A stretch of DNA of 7,178 bases from Phycisphaerales bacterium. Lineage in GTDB: Bacteria > Planctomycetota > Phycisphaerae > Tepidisphaerales > Tepidisphaeraceae. The stretch spans positions 1 through 7,178 of the forward strand of contig JAQGHP010000751.1 of NCBI GenBank assembly GCA_028288775.1, read 5' to 3'. The notes under the pieces were generated by a model. The model worked only from the letters and a program-made list of their open reading frames with translations, was not told where the DNA came from and did not search any database. Each line of letters begins with the position of its first letter. Position 1 is the stretch's first letter. The position numbers were made by a program, and so were the translations under genes. Shown here one piece after another: positions 5,958-7,178 of this stretch.

Positions 5958-6000
5958 AAACCCTCACCCCTGCCCTCTCCCGGCGTACCGGGAGAGGGAG
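5958..6000 (-). repeat. Inverted partial copy of the REP-like palindrome
   Basis: CCCTCTCCCGG (5973-5983), CGTA loop and CCGGGAGAGGG (5988-5998) form a perfect 11-bp stem. The reverse complement of 5958-6000 matches the tail of the second tandem unit (5872-5912), including the G-rich GGG.WGRGGGTT extension. The two therefore form a head-to-head pair separated by about 45 bases, like a BIME or MITE-like arrangement of REP sequences. No transposase lies in the window. Confidence 0.75.
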
Positions 6001-6086
6001 AAATCGCCGTGCGATCCCGCCAGAGCTACCATGGCCTCCCCCCGAGTTCCCGCCCTTTCCCACGGCGAGCGCGGTAGGATAGGGAA

Positions 6087-6296
6087 GTGCATCCGATCCT
6101 CATTCTCATCATCGTCGCCGTCATGTGCGTCCTGTGGGCCTACGCCATCGCGCGCGGCGCCCGCAGAGCCAAACGCGGCGTCTCCGACATCCGCGGCGTA
6201 CTCCGCGTCGATCGCGGCCTATGCCGAACCTGCGGCTACGACCTTACCGCAAACACAAGCGGCACCTGCCCCGAATGCGGGAAGAAAGTGGGATAA
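6087..6296 (+). CDS. Small membrane-anchored zinc-ribbon protein, 69 residues
   Basis: The GTG start at 6087 is preceded by AGGATAGGG, a strong Shine-Dalgarno. Residues 3-22 form one hydrophobic helix, followed by an Arg/Lys-rich stretch (ARGARRAKR) that favours a cytoplasmic C-terminus. The C-terminal ribbon uses C46, C49, C61 and C64 (RTCGYDLTANTSGTCPECG), almost identical to that of the protein ending at 773. Such ribbons are very frequent in Planctomycetes; zinc binding is expected but the cellular role is unknown. It is followed after 4 bases by a second small membrane gene, so the two are probably co-expressed. Calling a longer ORF in the other frame here would hide this gene. Confidence 0.75.
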   Translation: MHPILILIIVAVMCVLWAYAIARGARRAKRGVSDIRGVLRVDRGLCRTCGYDLTANTSGTCPECGKKVG

Positions 6297-6300
6297 CGCG

Positions 6301-6501
6301 ATGATCCGGCTATTGTCCCAGGGTTTTTCCGGGGGCTACATTCTGGAAACGCTGCTGGAGATTGTCCTGATCTTTGGGCCGTTCGCCATAATATTCGGCT
6401 TCGCGATCCGCATGATTTGGGTTGACCGAAAGGCTGGAAAATTCAAGCAGCCCTCGGAGACCTCGCGCGGGTTTGAGATTCTTCCGCCGAAGTCCCGCTG
6501 A
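6301..6501 (+). CDS. Small single-helix membrane protein, 66 residues
   Basis: ATG 6301 follows the preceding stop by 4 bases, with GTGGGA at 6288-6293 as ribosome site. The product has one long hydrophobic segment at about 13-40 (ILETLLEIVLIFGPFAIIFG and beyond), then a basic, polar tail (WVDRKAGKFKQPSETSRG). No family is recognised. The frame is open far upstream through the repeats, but that part has low complexity (Ser, Pro, Ala) and overlaps the zinc-ribbon gene in another frame, so the true gene is taken to start here. Coupling to the zinc-ribbon gene suggests a shared membrane role, not further defined. Confidence 0.6.
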   Translation: MIRLLSQGFSGGYILETLLEIVLIFGPFAIIFGFAIRMIWVDRKAGKFKQPSETSRGFEILPPKSR

Positions 6502-6553
6502 GCCGGCGGCCGGAGGAGTTTATCGCCCGGCAGTCCCCGGCGGAGTCGCGACG

Positions 6554-6643
6554 GACGAGAATGTCTGCTCCACCTCGAAGATAGACAAGAATGTCTGGCC
6601 CACCTTGAAGACAGACTAAAATATCAGCCCAACTCGGATAGGC
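6554..6643 (+). repeat. Three degenerate 30-bp tandem repeats
   Basis: Units begin at 6554, 6584 and 6614, each starting with GAC. The consensus core is AGAATGTCTG followed by CCACCT and GAAGA. The first two are close matches and the third has drifted. At the first junction AGACA (6583-6587) and TGTCT (6592-6596) form a 5-bp hairpin with a 4-base loop. The block lies between the rightward small-gene cassette and the leftward partial gene. No gene or clear terminator is seen in 6502-6755. Confidence 0.7.
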
Positions 6644-6755
6644 GACTCGTCACAATCCAGTGCCGCACCCGAATGGCCCGCGGCGATCCCTTCCGCCCAT
6701 GACTGCCCAAGCGACAAACTCAAATCCCTCGCCACGTCTTCCTTCGCGGCACGCA

Positions 6756-7178
6756 TTATCGCGATTTCGATCCATGCCCCGTCACCTCGACGATGTCGGC
6801 CGAGTGAATGACCGTGTCCGTTCCGCCGACGCCGATTCCGAGGTTGCTCCTGTCGCGCAGGGCCCAGTAAGGGACGTCGGGGTTTACGTCCTTGTAATCG
6901 GTTTTCCAATCGACGATGAGCTGGCCGTTCATGAATGCCTTCACGCCGTTCCTGCGGACCTGCACGACGGACGTGTAGCGCACGCCGGCCTTGAGGAGGC
7001 CGGGGCCTTTTACCTTCGTGTGGTTGGAGAGCGCGTCGCCGCTCTTCAGGTAGAGGAAAAGATAGTTGTTGTCCTGCATCACCCAGATGAACGGGATGCC
7101 GTCCTTCGAGAGATTTTGGATGACCAGGCCGCTGGTTTTCGAGCGGGTAAACTCGATGCGGAAGTCATATTCCTTCGG
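6756..7178 (-). CDS. C-terminal part of a LamG-like (concanavalin-type) domain protein, cut by the right edge
   Basis: The minus-strand frame enters at 7178 and ends with TAA at 6756-6758, giving the last 140 residues of a longer protein. It begins PKEYDFRIEFTR, continues through an ATG at 7079 that is internal, and contains VRRNGVKAFMNGQLIVDWKT, then YWALRDRSNLGIG and EVTGHGSK near the end. The order 'EYD-x-RIEFTR ... V-x-VR-x-GV-x-A-x-x-NG-x-LIVDWKTDY ... WALRD-x-x-LGIG ... VTG.G' is typical of beta-sandwich LamG/DUF1080-like modules at the C-termini of many planctomycete proteins, including kinases and formylglycine-enzyme-like proteins. The module probably binds carbohydrate or a protein surface; what precedes it is not visible. 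It converges on the rightward cassette ending at 6501. Confidence 0.75.
   Translation of the reverse strand, partial: PKEYDFRIEFTRSKTSGLVIQNLSKDGIPFIWVMQDNNYLFLYLKSGDALSNHTKVKGPGLLKAGVRYTSVVQVRRNGVKAFMNGQLIVDWKTDYKDVNPDVPYWALRDRSNLGIGVGGTDTVIHSADIVEVTGHGSKSR

Noticed and set aside
5743..6501. Single 252-residue plus-strand gene across the repeats
   Set aside because: It starts inside cysA, runs through the palindromic repeats with low-complexity Ser/Pro/Ala sequence, and overlaps the well-supported zinc-ribbon gene at 6087-6296. Only its last 66 codons look real.
6616..6756. 46-codon minus-strand ORF starting in a TAATG overlap with the LamG-like gene stop
   Set aside because: The overlap is tempting, but the frame runs into the degenerate tandem repeat, has no recognisable domain and no separate ribosome site evidence.

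Overview
The window most likely comes from a GC-rich planctomycete, probably of the Phycisphaerae type. The main support is two proteins with the C-terminal ribbon CxxCGYDLTAN.SGTCPECG, which is abundant in Planctomycetes. The partial protein at the right edge resembles a LamG-like C-terminal module common in that phylum, and the palindromic intergenic repeats fit as well. No rRNA, tRNA, CRISPR array or transposase gene was seen.

Left part (1-1300): a membrane protein with a C-terminal zinc ribbon enters from the left edge and ends at 773. The stretch 774-1307 has no large gene. On the minus strand it holds a good 42-residue single-helix membrane protein (903-1031), a strong intrinsic terminator (1071-1112) and a doubtful 39-codon ORF that ends just before that terminator.

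Centre (1308-5759): a complete sulfate ABC transporter operon reads rightward: periplasmic sulfate-binding protein, permeases CysT and CysW, and ATPase CysA. Together they would import sulfate, and probably thiosulfate, for cysteine synthesis. Upstream is a near-consensus sigma70-type promoter (TTGACG-N16-TATGAT) with a 6-bp-arm palindrome at the expected transcription start. A roughly 190-nt leader follows.

The leader contains an unannotated 40-codon ORF (1370-1492) with its own Shine-Dalgarno. It encodes five cysteines, including the cluster CQRCCC near its end. A Cys-rich leader peptide ahead of a sulfur-uptake operon suggests cysteine-responsive attenuation, and the Cys codons lie in one arm of a predicted hairpin. 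This is the most interesting item in the window. A perfect 12-bp hairpin between the binding-protein gene and cysT probably sets differential expression within the operon.

Right part (5760-7178): just after cysA come two tandem 62-bp units and one inverted partial copy of a REP-like palindrome. Next is a tightly spaced two-gene cassette: a 69-residue membrane zinc-ribbon protein and a 66-residue single-helix protein. Three degenerate 30-bp tandem repeats follow, then the C-terminal end of a minus-strand protein with a LamG-like beta-sandwich fold that is cut by the right edge.
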